Source: Bacillota bacterium
Lineage (GTDB): Bacteria > Bacillota > Clostridia > Oscillospirales > Oscillospiraceae
Direction: 5' to 3'
Assembly: GCA_030535235.1 (NCBI GenBank)
Contig: JAUNCL010000002.1
Span: 79,731-143,730 of the forward strand
DNA length: 64,000 nucleotides
Both the position numbers and the translations under genes were made by a program. Below are positions 1-8,224 of the stretch, piece by piece. Below the pieces are notes generated by a model. That model saw nothing but the letters and a program-made list of their open reading frames with translations. It was not told the DNA's origin and searched no databases. Position 1 is the first letter of the stretch. Every line of letters starts with the position of its first letter.

Positions 1-500
1 AGGTCGGGGATCACATAGGGGAAGACGCACATCCCCAGGGTCCCCAGCAGGGTGGTGGTGTTGCCGCCGCTGGTGTACACCTGGATGAACCAGAGGGTGC
101 CGAAGGCGTAGCAGACCACCAGACCCAGGACCATGGCCAGGACCATCATCAGGGGCTTGGTCCCCAGCTTGGCGGTCACAGCCCAGTAGACCAGGGCGGA
201 GGCCAAAAAGCCGATGAGATAGCCGCCGGTGACCCCCAGCAGGGCGCCGGCTCCGGCGGAGAACCCGGCAAAGACCGGCAGGCCCACCAGGCCCAGCAGC
301 AGGTAGAGCAGGACGGCAATGGTCCCACGGCGGCCTCCCAGCAGCCCCAGGGCGGCAAAGATCCCGAAGGTCTGGAGGGTGAAGGGCACGGGGCCAAAGG
401 GAACGGTAATCCACGCACAGACCGCAATCAGGGCCGCCATCAGGGCGATGTAGGCCAGGTCCCGGACCTTGGCGTGGGAAGTCATAACAGCAGCAGACAT
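1..500 (-). CDS. bioY: BioY biotin transporter substrate-specific subunit (3' end cut by window edge)
   Basis: BioY is the membrane S-component that captures biotin for import, alone or with an ECF energizing module. Reading from the ATG at 500, about 166 residues are visible and the C-terminus lies outside the window. The characteristic N-terminal block VPFGPVPFTLQTFG is followed by hydrophobic segments and the glycine-rich GLPVFAGFSAGAGALLGVTG loop typical of the family. A GAGG ribosome site lies about 9 bases upstream; a second in-frame ATG at 485 is less well placed. The upstream BirA-type operator independently supports a biotin role. Divergent neighbours do not share its function. The family call is very secure. 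Confidence 0.93.
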   Translation of the reverse strand, partial: MSAAVMTSHAKVRDLAYIALMAALIAVCAWITVPFGPVPFTLQTFGIFAALGLLGGRRGTIAVLLYLLLGLVGLPVFAGFSAGAGALLGVTGGYLIGFLASALVYWAVTAKLGTKPLMMVLAMVLGLVVCYAFGTLWFIQVYTSGGNTTTLLGTLGMCVFPYVIPD

Positions 501-534
501 AACAAAAGACCTCGCTTCCGAACAGGATGAGGCG

Positions 535-563
535 AGTATAGCACGGGCTGTTTTGATTGTCAA
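535..563 (-). promoter_or_regulatory. bioY promoter
   Basis: On the minus strand TTGACA (558-563) and TATACT (535-540) are separated by exactly 17 bases, a near-consensus sigma-A promoter. The -35 element lies inside the left half of the BirA-type operator, so bound repressor would block polymerase. Confidence 0.85.
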
Positions 564-589
564 CCGCATGAGCATTTTTGGTTGACAAT
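556..589. promoter_or_regulatory. BirA-type biotin operator
   Basis: ATTGTCAACC (556-565) and GGTTGACAAT (580-589) form a perfect 10-base inverted repeat with a 14-base spacer. This matches the known BirA operator form in Firmicutes (TTGTnAACC, about 14-16 bases, GGTTnACAA). It overlaps the -35 box of bioY, as expected for repression by biotinylated BirA. The birA gene is not in the window. Confidence 0.85.
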
Positions 590-604
590 AGAGAATTTTT
601 CCGG

Positions 605-1105
605 TCAATGGGCCTTCAGCTTATCCAGGTGGGACAAAATAATCTGGGTCAGATAGCCGGTGAAGGCCCCGGTGATGATGCCGGCCACCAGCAGGACGGG
701 GGCGTACCAGGCCACGGCGGCGGTGCCGGAGATGGCGATGGCCACCGCCAACTGCCCGGCGTTGTGGCCGATGGCCCCCAGGACGCTGAGGATCCAGATC
801 TGGTTCCGCTTCACCAGGGGTTTCAGCAGGGACATGACCACCCAGCACAGCAGGCCGCCGGCCAGGCTGTAGGCCATGGCCATGACGCTGCCGGTGATGA
901 CATTTCCCAGGAAGATCCGGACCACCAGGATGGCCCCGGCCTCCCGCCAGCCCAGGGTCCAGAGAGCAAAGAGGGTGATGACGTTGGCGATGCCCAGCTT
1001 CACGCCGGGGACGGCGAAGGGCAGAGGGACCTGGGCCTCCACCAGAAAGACGATCATGGAAATGGCCGTGAGCATGGCCATGTAGGTGAGTTTTTTGACA
1101 TTCAT
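605..1105 (-). CDS. Gx transporter family membrane protein (heptaprenyl diphosphate synthase component I-like)
   Basis: This 166-residue integral membrane protein has about five hydrophobic segments. It matches the family annotated either as Gx transporter or as component I of heptaprenyl diphosphate synthase: N-terminal MNVKKLTYMAMLTAISM, then VPGVKLGIANVITLFAL and a GAIGHNAGQL motif. The resemblance to S-components suggests small-molecule uptake, but the substrate is unknown. The ATG at 1105 has GGAG 7 bases upstream; an in-frame ATG at 1147 would add 14 residues but has no ribosome site. It follows the NusG-domain-II gene on the same strand, a pairing commonly seen in Clostridia, so the two are probably co-transcribed. 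Fold assignment is secure, function is not. Confidence 0.85.
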   Translation of the reverse strand: MNVKKLTYMAMLTAISMIVFLVEAQVPLPFAVPGVKLGIANVITLFALWTLGWREAGAILVVRIFLGNVITGSVMAMAYSLAGGLLCWVVMSLLKPLVKRNQIWILSVLGAIGHNAGQLAVAIAISGTAAVAWYAPVLLVAGIITGAFTGYLTQIILSHLDKLKAH

Positions 1106-1156
1106 GGGGTTACTCCATCGTAATATGAGAGGTTGGCTGTATAACAAACGCAGGGC

Positions 1157-1205
1157 GGGCCGATGTGGTCATCGGCCCCTAAGAAATGGGTGGTTCCTTC
1201 TCGGC
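1157..1205. repeat. Dispersed hairpin repeat, family B copy 1
   Basis: GGGCCGATG and CATCGGCCC form a hairpin (1157-1179), followed by the conserved tail AAATGGGTGGTTCCTTCTCG. Related copies occur at 11069 and 54773 and diverged ones at 9129 and 12733. It fills most of the gap between the two minus-strand genes. Confidence 0.75.
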
Positions 1206-1221
1206 GGAACGGGTGCGGACC

Positions 1222-1563
1222 TCACTGCACCTCCACCACCAGGCGGTTGGGCAGGCAGACGATGGGGTCGGCGGTCTGGCTGGTGGGGCCGTGGCGGACG
1301 CAGATCTGGTCCGGGCAGGTGGCCTCCTCCATGAAGACCGTCCCGTCCCGGATGGTCACCACGTTCCGCAGGCCGGTCTCCCCCTCGTAGACTAGGGTGC
1401 AGTCCTCGCTGAGGGGATAGGTCCCCTGGACCTGGTCGTTCCAGGTGATCCGGACCTGACCGCCCTCCTCCCGGGCGGAGCGGACAAAGACCATGCCGGC
1501 GATCCCGGCGGCCAGCAGCAGGCCGAGGACGACCAGCCAGACCTTGGTGGATTTGCCTTTCAT
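1222..1563 (-). CDS. NusG domain II-containing protein
   Basis: This 113-residue protein has one N-terminal membrane anchor (residues about 7-27) and an extracytoplasmic domain of the NusG_II family. That domain carries the conserved EATCPDQICVRHGP segment near its end and LPNRLVVEV at the C-terminus. The biochemical role of these stand-alone domains is not established; they often sit beside Gx-transporter genes or electron-transport flavoprotein genes, and here the next gene is the Gx protein. The start at 1563 has a strong GGAGG site 7 bases upstream. A much longer open frame running upstream antisense to the ATPase is an artefact; only this terminal part is real. Confidence 0.88.
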   Translation of the reverse strand: MKGKSTKVWLVVLGLLLAAGIAGMVFVRSAREEGGQVRITWNDQVQGTYPLSEDCTLVYEGETGLRNVVTIRDGTVFMEEATCPDQICVRHGPTSQTADPIVCLPNRLVVEVQ

Positions 1564-1606
1564 AACGCACCTCCGGGGAGAACAGGATCCCAAAAAAGAT
1601 AAAAAT

Positions 1607-1635
1607 AGTTTACTGCATCCAGGGCAGAATAGCAA
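1607..1635 (-). promoter_or_regulatory. Promoter for NusG-II / Gx genes
   Basis: On the minus strand TTGCTA (1630-1635) and TAAACT (1607-1612) are spaced 17 bases, about 45 bases upstream of the start codon at 1563. Confidence 0.65.
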
Positions 1636-1660
1636 GTGTTTTATGGCGGCGAAAGCCCCC

Positions 1661-1689
1661 TTGACAACCGGGAAAAAATAGGATACACT
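1661..1689 (+). promoter_or_regulatory. Promoter of the riboswitch-ATPase transcript
   Basis: TTGACA (1661-1666) and TACACT (1684-1689) have a 17-base spacer. Transcription would start near 1696, just ahead of the conserved riboswitch core. Confidence 0.8.
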
Positions 1690-1695
1690 TGCCAT

Positions 1696-1826
1696 TAGTG
1701 AAAAGGGAGTAGCTGGCACAGAACTGTGTACCCGCGGCGTCAATACGGGCGTGGCCCCGCTTCGGGTTGAAATGGCGAGACTTTTGCAGGCAATGGGAGC
1801 ATTGCAGGCAAAAGGGCTCGTTTTTT
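1696..1826 (+). promoter_or_regulatory. yybP-ykoY (manganese) riboswitch with terminator platform
   Basis: The leader carries the hallmark conserved blocks of this class: GGGAGTAGC (1705-1713), CGTCAATACGGGC (about 1738-1750) and GGCGAGACTTTTGC (1774-1787). Known members bind Mn2+ and usually switch on export genes. The expression platform is visible: CTTTTGC (1781-1787), within the last conserved block, pairs with GCAAAAG (1808-1814), with an inner CAAT/ATTG stem, followed by six T (1821-1826). This is an intrinsic terminator that competes with the aptamer. I infer an ON switch: metal-bound aptamer sequesters the shared strand and allows read-through into the ATPase gene. Folding and ligand specificity were not computed. 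Confidence 0.88.
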
Positions 1827-1878
1827 GTTTTTCTGGGCCCTCCAGCCTACCTCCAGATACAGAAAGGAAGGGTTTCCT

Positions 1879-4461
1879 ATGCAAAAAGAAATTTGGCAGC
1901 AGACCGGGGAGGAGCTGCTGTCCGGCCTGGACAGCGGCCCCGGCGGGCTCACCGCCCAGGAGGCCGCCCGGCGGCTGAAGCAGCACGGCCCCAACGAACT
2001 GCGGGAAGGGGGCAAGAAGAGCACCGCCCGGATCTTCTTCGAGCAGTTCCTGGATTTCCTGGTCATCATCCTCATTGTCGCCGCCGTGGTCTCCGCCGTC
2101 CTGGGGGACGTGGAGAGCATGGTGGTCATCCTGGCGGTCATCACCATGAACGCCATCCTGGGCACCGTCCAGACCGTGAAGGCCGAGGCCTCCCTGGACA
2201 GCCTGAAACAGATGTCCGCCCCCACGGCCAAGGTCCTGCGGGACGGCAGCGTCCTCCAGATCCCCGGCCGGGAGGTGGTCCCCGGGGACATCGTCCTCCT
2301 GGAAGCCGGGGACGCCGTCTGCGCCGACGGCCGTCTGCTGGAGTGCGCCAGCCTGAAAACCGCCGAGGCCGCCCTCACCGGCGAGAGCCTGCCGGTGGAA
2401 AAGACCACCGACGTCATCGAGGGGGACGCGGCCCTGGGGGACCGGAAGAATCTGGTCTTCTCCGGCTCCTTCGTCACCTACGGCCGGGGCAGGTTCCTGG
2501 TCACCGGCACCGGCATGAACACGGAAATGGGCAAGATCGCCGCCCTGCTGAAGTCCACGTCGGAGAAAAAGACCCCCCTCCAGGTGAGCCTGGACCAGTT
2601 CGGCAAAAAGCTCTCGGTCGGCATCCTCATCCTCTGCGCCGTCATCTTCGCCGTGAGTGTCCTGGTCCAGGGGGAGAGCGTCATGAGCGCCTTCCTCTTC
2701 GCCGTGGCCCTGGCGGTGGCCGCCATCCCCGAGGCCCTCAGCTCCATCGTCACCATCGTGCTCTCCTTCGGCACCCGGAAGATGGCCCAGGAAAACGCCG
2801 TCATCCGCAAGCTCCAGGCGGTGGAGGGCCTGGGCAGCGTGTCGGTCATCTGCTCTGACAAGACCGGCACCCTCACCCAGAACCGGATGACCGTCCGGCA
2901 GCTCTTTGTCAACGGAAAAACCATCCCCGCCGCTGAGGCTGATTTCAAGGATTCCGCCCAGGAGGCCCTCCTGCGGACCGCCCTGCTGTGCAGCGACGCC
3001 ACCATCAACGAGAAGGGGGAGATCGGCGACCCCACCGAGACCGCCCTGGTCCGGCTGGGGGAGGACTTCGGCTTTGACGAGGACGCCGTCCGGGCCAACT
3101 GGCCCCGGCTGGGAGAGCTGCCCTTTGACTCCGACCGGAAGCTCATGTCCACCGTCCACCGGTTCTCTGGGGGCCTGATGCTCATGACCAAGGGGGCCGT
3201 GGATGTCCTGCTGGACCGGACCATTCTGGGCCCCGGAGAGCGGGAGGAGATCGAGGCCGCCAACCAGGCCTTCTCCGACCAGGGCCTCCGGGTGCTGGCC
3301 TTCGCCTGCCGCCCCCTGGAGACCCCCGAGGTCACCCTGGAGGACGAGCGGGACATGCTCTTCCTGGGCCTCATCGCCATGATGGACCCCCCCAGGGAGG
3401 AGTCCAAGGCCGCCGTGGCCCACTGCATCTCCGCCGGTATCCGGCCCATCATGATCACCGGCGACCATGTGGTCACCGCCTCGGCCATCGCCCGGGAGAT
3501 CGGCATCCTCACCCCCGACACCAAGGCCGTGGAGGGGTCGGTCATCGAGACCATGAGCGACGAGGCGCTGCGGGGCTTCGTCCCCGAGGTGTCGGTCTAC
3601 GCCCGGGTGTCCCCGGAGCATAAGATCCGCATCGTCCGGGCCTGGCAGGAGCGGGGCTCCCTGGTGGCCATGACCGGCGACGGGGTCAACGACGCCCCCG
3701 CCCTGAAGCAGGCCGACATCGGCGTGGCCATGGGCATCACCGGCACCGAGGTGGCCAAGGACGCCGCCGGCATGGTCCTCACCGACGACAACTTCGCCAC
3801 CATCGTCCAGGCGGTGAAGAACGGCCGGAACGTCTACGCCAACATCCGCCGCTCCATCCAGTTCCTGCTGTCGGGCAACATGGCCGGCATCCTCACCGTG
3901 CTGTACGCCTCCCTGCTGAGTCTGCCCGTCCCCTTTGCGGCGGTCCACCTGCTGTTCATTAACCTGCTCACCGACTCCCTGCCCGCCATCGCCCTGGGCC
4001 TGGAGCCCCACACCGATGCCGTCATGCGCGAAAAACCCCGGCCCCGGAACGAGGGCATCCTCACCCGGGACTTCCTCACCAACGTGGGCCTGGAGGGCCT
4101 GGTCATCGCCGCCGCCACGGTGGCCGCCTTCTACCTGGGCCTGAACGAGGGGGGCCACGCCATGGCCATGACCATGGCCTTTGCCACCCTCTGCCTGTCC
4201 CGGCTGTTCCACGGTTTTAATTGCAAGGGGGCGGAGCCGGTCCTTTTCACGAAACGCTTTTGGAACAACCCCTCCCTGCTGGGGGCCTTCCTCATCGGCG
4301 CGGTCCTGCTGTTCGCCGTGCTGCTGGTCCCGCCCCTGGCCGGTGTCATGCAGGCCGTGGCCCTGCCCCGGCGTCTCCTCCTGGCCATCCCCGGCCTGGC
4401 CATCGGCAGTATGCTGGTCATCCAGCTTCTGAAGGCCCTTCGGACAAAAAGAAAGAAGTAA
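1879..4461 (+). CDS. P-type cation ATPase (P2-type; probable Mn2+/Ca2+ exporter)
   Basis: This 860-residue protein is a complete P2-type ATPase that exports a divalent cation at the expense of ATP. Visible in order: N-terminal cation-ATPase domain, actuator motif TGES (167-170), membrane metal-site segment AAIPEAL in place of the usual PEGL, phosphorylation motif DKTGTLT with D327, nucleotide-binding domain, hinge TGDGVND (599-605), and the TM6 motif FINLLTDSLPA with the N and D ligands of calcium pumps. Sequence alone would say Ca2+ pump; the upstream manganese riboswitch argues for Mn2+ export or mixed specificity. The ATG at 1879 has AGGAAGG upstream; an earlier ATG at 1825 lies in the riboswitch terminator and is rejected. 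It ends at its own terminator. Confidence 0.93.
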   Translation: MQKEIWQQTGEELLSGLDSGPGGLTAQEAARRLKQHGPNELREGGKKSTARIFFEQFLDFLVIILIVAAVVSAVLGDVESMVVILAVITMNAILGTVQTVKAEASLDSLKQMSAPTAKVLRDGSVLQIPGREVVPGDIVLLEAGDAVCADGRLLECASLKTAEAALTGESLPVEKTTDVIEGDAALGDRKNLVFSGSFVTYGRGRFLVTGTGMNTEMGKIAALLKSTSEKKTPLQVSLDQFGKKLSVGILILCAVIFAVSVLVQGESVMSAFLFAVALAVAAIPEALSSIVTIVLSFGTRKMAQENAVIRKLQAVEGLGSVSVICSDKTGTLTQNRMTVRQLFVNGKTIPAAEADFKDSAQEALLRTALLCSDATINEKGEIGDPTETALVRLGEDFGFDEDAVRANWPRLGELPFDSDRKLMSTVHRFSGGLMLMTKGAVDVLLDRTILGPGEREEIEAANQAFSDQGLRVLAFACRPLETPEVTLEDERDMLFLGLIAMMDPPREESKAAVAHCISAGIRPIMITGDHVVTASAIAREIGILTPDTKAVEGSVIETMSDEALRGFVPEVSVYARVSPEHKIRIVRAWQERGSLVAMTGDGVNDAPALKQADIGVAMGITGTEVAKDAAGMVLTDDNFATIVQAVKNGRNVYANIRRSIQFLLSGNMAGILTVLYASLLSLPVPFAAVHLLFINLLTDSLPAIALGLEPHTDAVMREKPRPRNEGILTRDFLTNVGLEGLVIAAATVAAFYLGLNEGGHAMAMTMAFATLCLSRLFHGFNCKGAEPVLFTKRFWNNPSLLGAFLIGAVLLFAVLLVPPLAGVMQAVALPRRLLLAIPGLAIGSMLVIQLLKALRTKRKK

Positions 4462-4477
4462 GGCAAACGAACTACCT

Positions 4478-4508
4478 CCCCCGCATCCGTCAGGATGCGG
4501 GGGTCTTT
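4478..4508 (+). terminator. Intrinsic terminator after the P-type ATPase
   Basis: CCCCCGCATCC and GGATGCGGGGG form an 11-base perfect stem with a 4-base loop, followed by TCTTT. Confidence 0.8.
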
Positions 4509-4636
4509 GCGTTCCGGGGAGTGAGGAAACCGGGCATTTAACAGAAAACAGGTTTTTGATTTAACATAGAAGGTCTATCCTGTGCACAGAAAGGGATGTG
4601 CCGGGTCTTCTTCTCCGGCTCATCCGGGAGGAAATC

Positions 4637-5539
4637 ATGAAACAAGCTGTCATTGACATTGGCTCCAACTCCATGCGGCTGACCGTCTATGAAACCAACG
4701 CCGGTTCCTTCATCGTCCTGTTCAAGGATAAGGTCATGGCCGGTCTGGCGGGATATGTGGAGGAGGGAGTTCTTAGCCGGGAGGGCATCGCCCGGGCCTG
4801 CCAGGGCCTGCTGTCCTTCCAGGCGGTACTGGAGGCCCTGGACATCCGCCGGGCGGCGGTCTTTGCCACGGCCTCCCTGCGCAACATCAAAAACACCCGC
4901 CAGGCCGTCTCCCTCCTGGAAGCCGCCGCCGGTTTCCCCATAGAAGTCCTCTCCGGCGAGGAGGAGGCCCACCTGGGCTATGCAGGGTCCATGGTGGAGC
5001 TGGCCCTCAGCGACGGGGTCTTCGTGGACATCGGCGGGGCCAGCACGGAGATCGTCCGGTTTTCCAACGGGGGGATTCTCAGCGCCCATAGCTGCCCGGT
5101 AGGCTCCTTAAAGCTCTACCGTGACCATGTGAAAAAAATCCTGCCCGGCCAGCAGGCACTGGACCGCATGGACCAGGCCATCCGCCAGGCCGTGGACGGA
5201 GTTATCCAGAAGCCCCGGGCCAGGAGCCTGCCCCTGGCCTGCGTAGGCGGGACCGCCCGGGCCTGCCTGAGGATGGCCCGGGCGGTTTACGGCCTGCCGG
5301 AGACCACCAACCGGGTCTCCGCCCGGCAGGTGGAGGACCTGTGCACCCTGCTCACCGGGTCCCAGAAAAAAGCGGCCGACCTCATCCTGAAGCAGGAGCC
5401 GGACCGCATCCACACCATGATCCCCGGTCTTCTCATCCTCCGCCATCTGATAGAGGGCTTCGGAGCCGGGGAGATCGTGGTGAGCAAATACGGCGTACGG
5501 GAGGGTTATCTATGCAAAAAGATACTCAAGGTCTCCTGA
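4637..5539 (+). CDS. ppx: Ppx/GppA family exopolyphosphatase
   Basis: This 300-residue protein belongs to the sugar-kinase/actin-fold Ppx/GppA phosphatases, which remove terminal phosphate from polyphosphate or (p)ppGpp. Visible motifs: phosphate-1 loop VIDIGSNSMRLTVYE at the N-terminus, the FATASLRNIKN block, the catalytic-glutamate region EEAHLGYAG, and phosphate-2 loop DIGGASTEI. It lacks the extra C-terminal domains of the long enterobacterial Ppx, so it is a short form. The start at 4637 has GGAGG 5-6 bases upstream. Its last 28 bases overlap ppk1, indicating translational coupling. Polyphosphate rather than guanosine substrate is inferred from that neighbour. Confidence 0.9.
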   Translation: MKQAVIDIGSNSMRLTVYETNAGSFIVLFKDKVMAGLAGYVEEGVLSREGIARACQGLLSFQAVLEALDIRRAAVFATASLRNIKNTRQAVSLLEAAAGFPIEVLSGEEEAHLGYAGSMVELALSDGVFVDIGGASTEIVRFSNGGILSAHSCPVGSLKLYRDHVKKILPGQQALDRMDQAIRQAVDGVIQKPRARSLPLACVGGTARACLRMARAVYGLPETTNRVSARQVEDLCTLLTGSQKKAADLILKQEPDRIHTMIPGLLILRHLIEGFGAGEIVVSKYGVREGYLCKKILKVS

Positions 5540-7662
5540 CCGACTATACCTATACCCAGAACCGGGAGCTGAGCTGGCTCCGGTTCAACCAGCGGGTCCT
5601 GGAGGAGGCTGCCGACGAGACCGTGCCGCCCCTGGAGCGGCTGAAATTCATTGCCATCTTTACCAGCAACCTGGACGAGTTCTTTATGGTCCGGGTGGGC
5701 AGCCTCCTGGATCTGGCCGCCGTCTCCCCCAACTCGGTGGACAGCAAAAGCGGCATGAACCCCTGCCAGCAGCTCAAGGCCATCTATGACACCGTCCCCA
5801 GATTGGTGGAGACCAAGGGACAGCTTTACCGCCGGGTCAGCGCTCGGCTGGAAAAGGAAGGGATCCGAGATTTAACCTACAAGGAGTTGACTGCCAAAGA
5901 AAAAGACTTCACTGCTGATTATTTCCGCTCCAATGTCCTGCCCATCCTGTCCCCCCAGATCGTAGGCCTCCACCACCCCAGCCCCCATCTGGTGAACAAA
6001 GCCCTGTACGTGGCCGCCCTGCTGCGGAACAAGAGCGGAAAAAAGTCCCTGGGCTTCATTCCCGTCCCCCCGTCTCTCCCCTCTCTGGTGCTTCTGCCGG
6101 AAAGCCGGGGCCGCTTCCTGCGGATCGAGACCATCCTTCGCCAATGGGCCCCCACTCTCTTTGGAAAGTACAAGGTGGAGGAGACCTGCCTCATCTGCGC
6201 CACCCGCAACGCCGACCTGAGTTTCGACACAGATAAGTTCGAGGACAACGAGGAGGACTTCCGCCTGCGAATGACCAAGCTCCTGAAAAAGCGGGCAAAC
6301 CAGTCCATCGTCCGGCTGGAGGTGAACCAGAAGCCCTCCCAGGCCATGGCAGATCTCCTCTCCGGCCTCTTCCCTGTGGAGAACGGTCAGGTCTGCTATG
6401 ACCCCGCCCCCCTGACCATGGGCTATGTCTACGACCTGGAAAAGTCCCTGGGCGAGGACCTGCGAAGGAACCTCACCTACCCCCCCTATACCCCCCGGTG
6501 GCCCGAGGACCTGATCCCTAACCAGAGCATGATCGACCAGATCCGCCGGAAGGACCGGCTTCTCTTCTTCCCCTACGACTCCGTGGACCCCTTCCTGCGG
6601 CTTCTGTCCGAGGCCTCAGAGCGGCCCGACGTGGCCTCCATCAAGATCACCATCTACCGGCTGGCCTCTGCCTCCAAGATCGCCCGGATTCTCTGCCGGG
6701 CTGCGGAGAACAGCAAGGAGGTGGTGGTCCTGATGGAGCTGCGGGCCCGGTTCGATGAGGCCAACAACATCGCCTGGTCCAAGATGCTGGAAGAGGCCGG
6801 CTGCAAGGTCATCTATGGCATCGAAAATTTCAAGTGCCACAGCAAGCTCTGTCTCATCACCCTCCGGGACAAGGAGGGCACCCACTACATCACCCAGGTA
6901 GGCACCGGCAACTACAACGAAAAGACCAGCGCCCTCTATACCGACCTGAGCGTCATGACTGCCTCCCCGGTCATCGGCGCCGATGGGGCGGCCTTCTTCC
7001 GCAATATGCTCACCGACAACCTGGAGGGGGAATATGAAGCCCTCCTGGTGGCTCCCAACTCCCTGAAGGACCAGCTTTGCCGGCGGATCGACGGCCAGAT
7101 CGCCAGAGGGAAAGAGGGCTACATCTGCATCAAGGCCAACTCCGTCACCGAACGGGAGGTCATCGACAAGCTCCGGGAGGCCTCCCAGGCGGGGGTGGAG
7201 ATCGAGATGATCATCCGGGGTATCTGCTGCCTGCGGCCGGAGGTCCTGTTAAAGACCGAAAACATCCACATCACCTCCATCGTGGGCCGATACCTGGAAC
7301 ACGCCCGAATTTATGCCTTCGGTCGGGGAAAGGATGCCGAATATTTCATCGCCTCCGCCGACCTGATGACCCGCAATCTCCAGCGGCGGGTGGAAATCGC
7401 CTGCCCTGTCTGGGACGAGGAGATCAAGGAGCAGCTCCGGTACATCCTGGACACCCAGCTTCGGGACACTGCCAAGGCCTCCTTCCTCCAGGCCAGCGGC
7501 ACCTATCTGCGAAAGGAGCCCGGGAAGCTGCCTGCCCTGGACAGCCAGGCGGAGTTTATGCAGACCTCCCTCCACCGGCCGGAGTCCGTTCCCCTTCCCC
7601 AGGAAAAGACATCTCTCCTGAAAGGCCTTCTGGACTGGCTGAAAAAGCCCCGGGCATCTTGA
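5512..7662 (+). CDS. ppk1: Polyphosphate kinase 1
   Basis: This 716-residue, full-length PPK1 reversibly makes polyphosphate from ATP through a phosphohistidine. It opens with the N-terminal domain signature NRELSWLRFNQRVLEEA and NLDEFFMVRVG. The autophosphorylated histidine is H443 in NFKCHSKLC, and the C-terminal catalytic half carries the second-histidine region around YLEHARIYAFG and SADLMTRNLQRRVE. The start at 5512 lies inside ppx with GGGAGG upstream, so synthesis and breakdown enzymes are expressed as one unit. A stretch of about 70 bases follows before the DUF1292 gene, with no clear terminator. Confidence 0.96.
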   Translation: MQKDTQGLLTDYTYTQNRELSWLRFNQRVLEEAADETVPPLERLKFIAIFTSNLDEFFMVRVGSLLDLAAVSPNSVDSKSGMNPCQQLKAIYDTVPRLVETKGQLYRRVSARLEKEGIRDLTYKELTAKEKDFTADYFRSNVLPILSPQIVGLHHPSPHLVNKALYVAALLRNKSGKKSLGFIPVPPSLPSLVLLPESRGRFLRIETILRQWAPTLFGKYKVEETCLICATRNADLSFDTDKFEDNEEDFRLRMTKLLKKRANQSIVRLEVNQKPSQAMADLLSGLFPVENGQVCYDPAPLTMGYVYDLEKSLGEDLRRNLTYPPYTPRWPEDLIPNQSMIDQIRRKDRLLFFPYDSVDPFLRLLSEASERPDVASIKITIYRLASASKIARILCRAAENSKEVVVLMELRARFDEANNIAWSKMLEEAGCKVIYGIENFKCHSKLCLITLRDKEGTHYITQVGTGNYNEKTSALYTDLSVMTASPVIGADGAAFFRNMLTDNLEGEYEALLVAPNSLKDQLCRRIDGQIARGKEGYICIKANSVTEREVIDKLREASQAGVEIEMIIRGICCLRPEVLLKTENIHITSIVGRYLEHARIYAFGRGKDAEYFIASADLMTRNLQRRVEIACPVWDEEIKEQLRYILDTQLRDTAKASFLQASGTYLRKEPGKLPALDSQAEFMQTSLHRPESVPLPQEKTSLLKGLLDWLKKPRAS

Positions 7663-7732
7663 CAGCCCCTGCCTCCAGCCCATATAATCAAGGCAGGAAA
7701 TCATGCGGAATCCCGCGGAAAGAAGGCATACT

Positions 7733-8035
7733 ATGGCTGAGATCATTGATATTTCCGGCAATGCGCCCGAGGAGGAGGAGAACATCTTCCTGCTGGAGGA
7801 CGAAAACGGCAACGAAGTCCCCTTTGAGTTCGTGGACCTGATGGAGTACGAGGGGGAGGAGTACCTCTTCCTGCTGCCCGTCCAGGACGACGACGGCGAG
7901 GTGGTCATCCTCCATGTGGACATGGTGGACGGCGACGAGGAGGCCTACAGCGGCGTGGAGAGCGACGAGCTGCTCACCATCCTCTTCAACCTGTTCAAGG
8001 AAAAGTACCAGGACGTATACGAGTTTGAAGACTAA
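7733..8035 (+). CDS. DUF1292 family acidic protein
   Basis: This 100-residue, strongly acidic protein matches the DUF1292 family (YrzB-like), with the recurring pattern of FLLEDENGNEVPFEFVDLMEY then EYLFLLPV and a conserved IL(F/H)V core. Function of the family is unknown; in many Firmicutes the gene sits near translation or RNA genes. The ATG at 7733 has GAAGG 7 bases upstream and gives the usual family N-terminus; an in-frame ATG at 7703 also has a plausible site and would add ten residues. It ends ahead of a good terminator. Confidence 0.85.
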   Translation: MAEIIDISGNAPEEEENIFLLEDENGNEVPFEFVDLMEYEGEEYLFLLPVQDDDGEVVILHVDMVDGDEEAYSGVESDELLTILFNLFKEKYQDVYEFED

Positions 8036-8041
8036 GCAAAG

Positions 8042-8070
8042 GGCGGACGCGGCAGCGTCCGCCGTTTCTT
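8042..8070 (+). terminator. Intrinsic terminator after DUF1292 gene
   Basis: GGCGGACGC and GCGTCCGCC form a 9-base stem around GGCA, followed by GTTTCTT. Confidence 0.75.
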
Positions 8071-8106
8071 ATATATCAGAACCATAGTAATGTCCTCCAC
8101 GTTCCG

Positions 8107-8156
8107 CCCTCTCAGTCAGCTTCGCTGACAGCTCTCCCAGAGGGAGAGCCAAGGGG
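8107..8156. repeat. Family A palindromic element, half copy (A1)
   Basis: The sequence CCCTCTCAGTCAGC continues through a small stem to CTCTCCCAGAGGGAGAGCC. It is one half of the larger symmetrical element seen complete at 12835, 12974, 29960 and 56742. Confidence 0.75.
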
Positions 8157-8192
8157 CAAAAAATCCCCCATGGATCACTCCATGGGGGATTT
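8155..8192 (-). terminator. Intrinsic terminator after hbd
   Basis: AAATCCCCCATGGA (8161-8174) and its exact complement (8179-8192) form a 14-base stem; read on the minus strand it is followed by a run of T, so it ends the crt-hbd transcript. Confidence 0.85.
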
Positions 8193-8224
8193 GAAAACGT
8201 TATTTTGTTAAACCGGGCTGAGGA

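Noticed and set aside
1825-1878. Upstream ATG for the P-type ATPase
   Set aside because: It lies in the riboswitch terminator and has no ribosome site; 1879 has AGGAAGG.
1564-4212. Very long open frame on the minus strand across the whole P-type ATPase gene, joined to the NusG-II gene
   Set aside because: It is antisense to a full set of ATPase motifs, has low-complexity G/H/D-rich translation typical of GC-rich shadow frames, and no internal start signals. Only the part from 1563 down is a gene.
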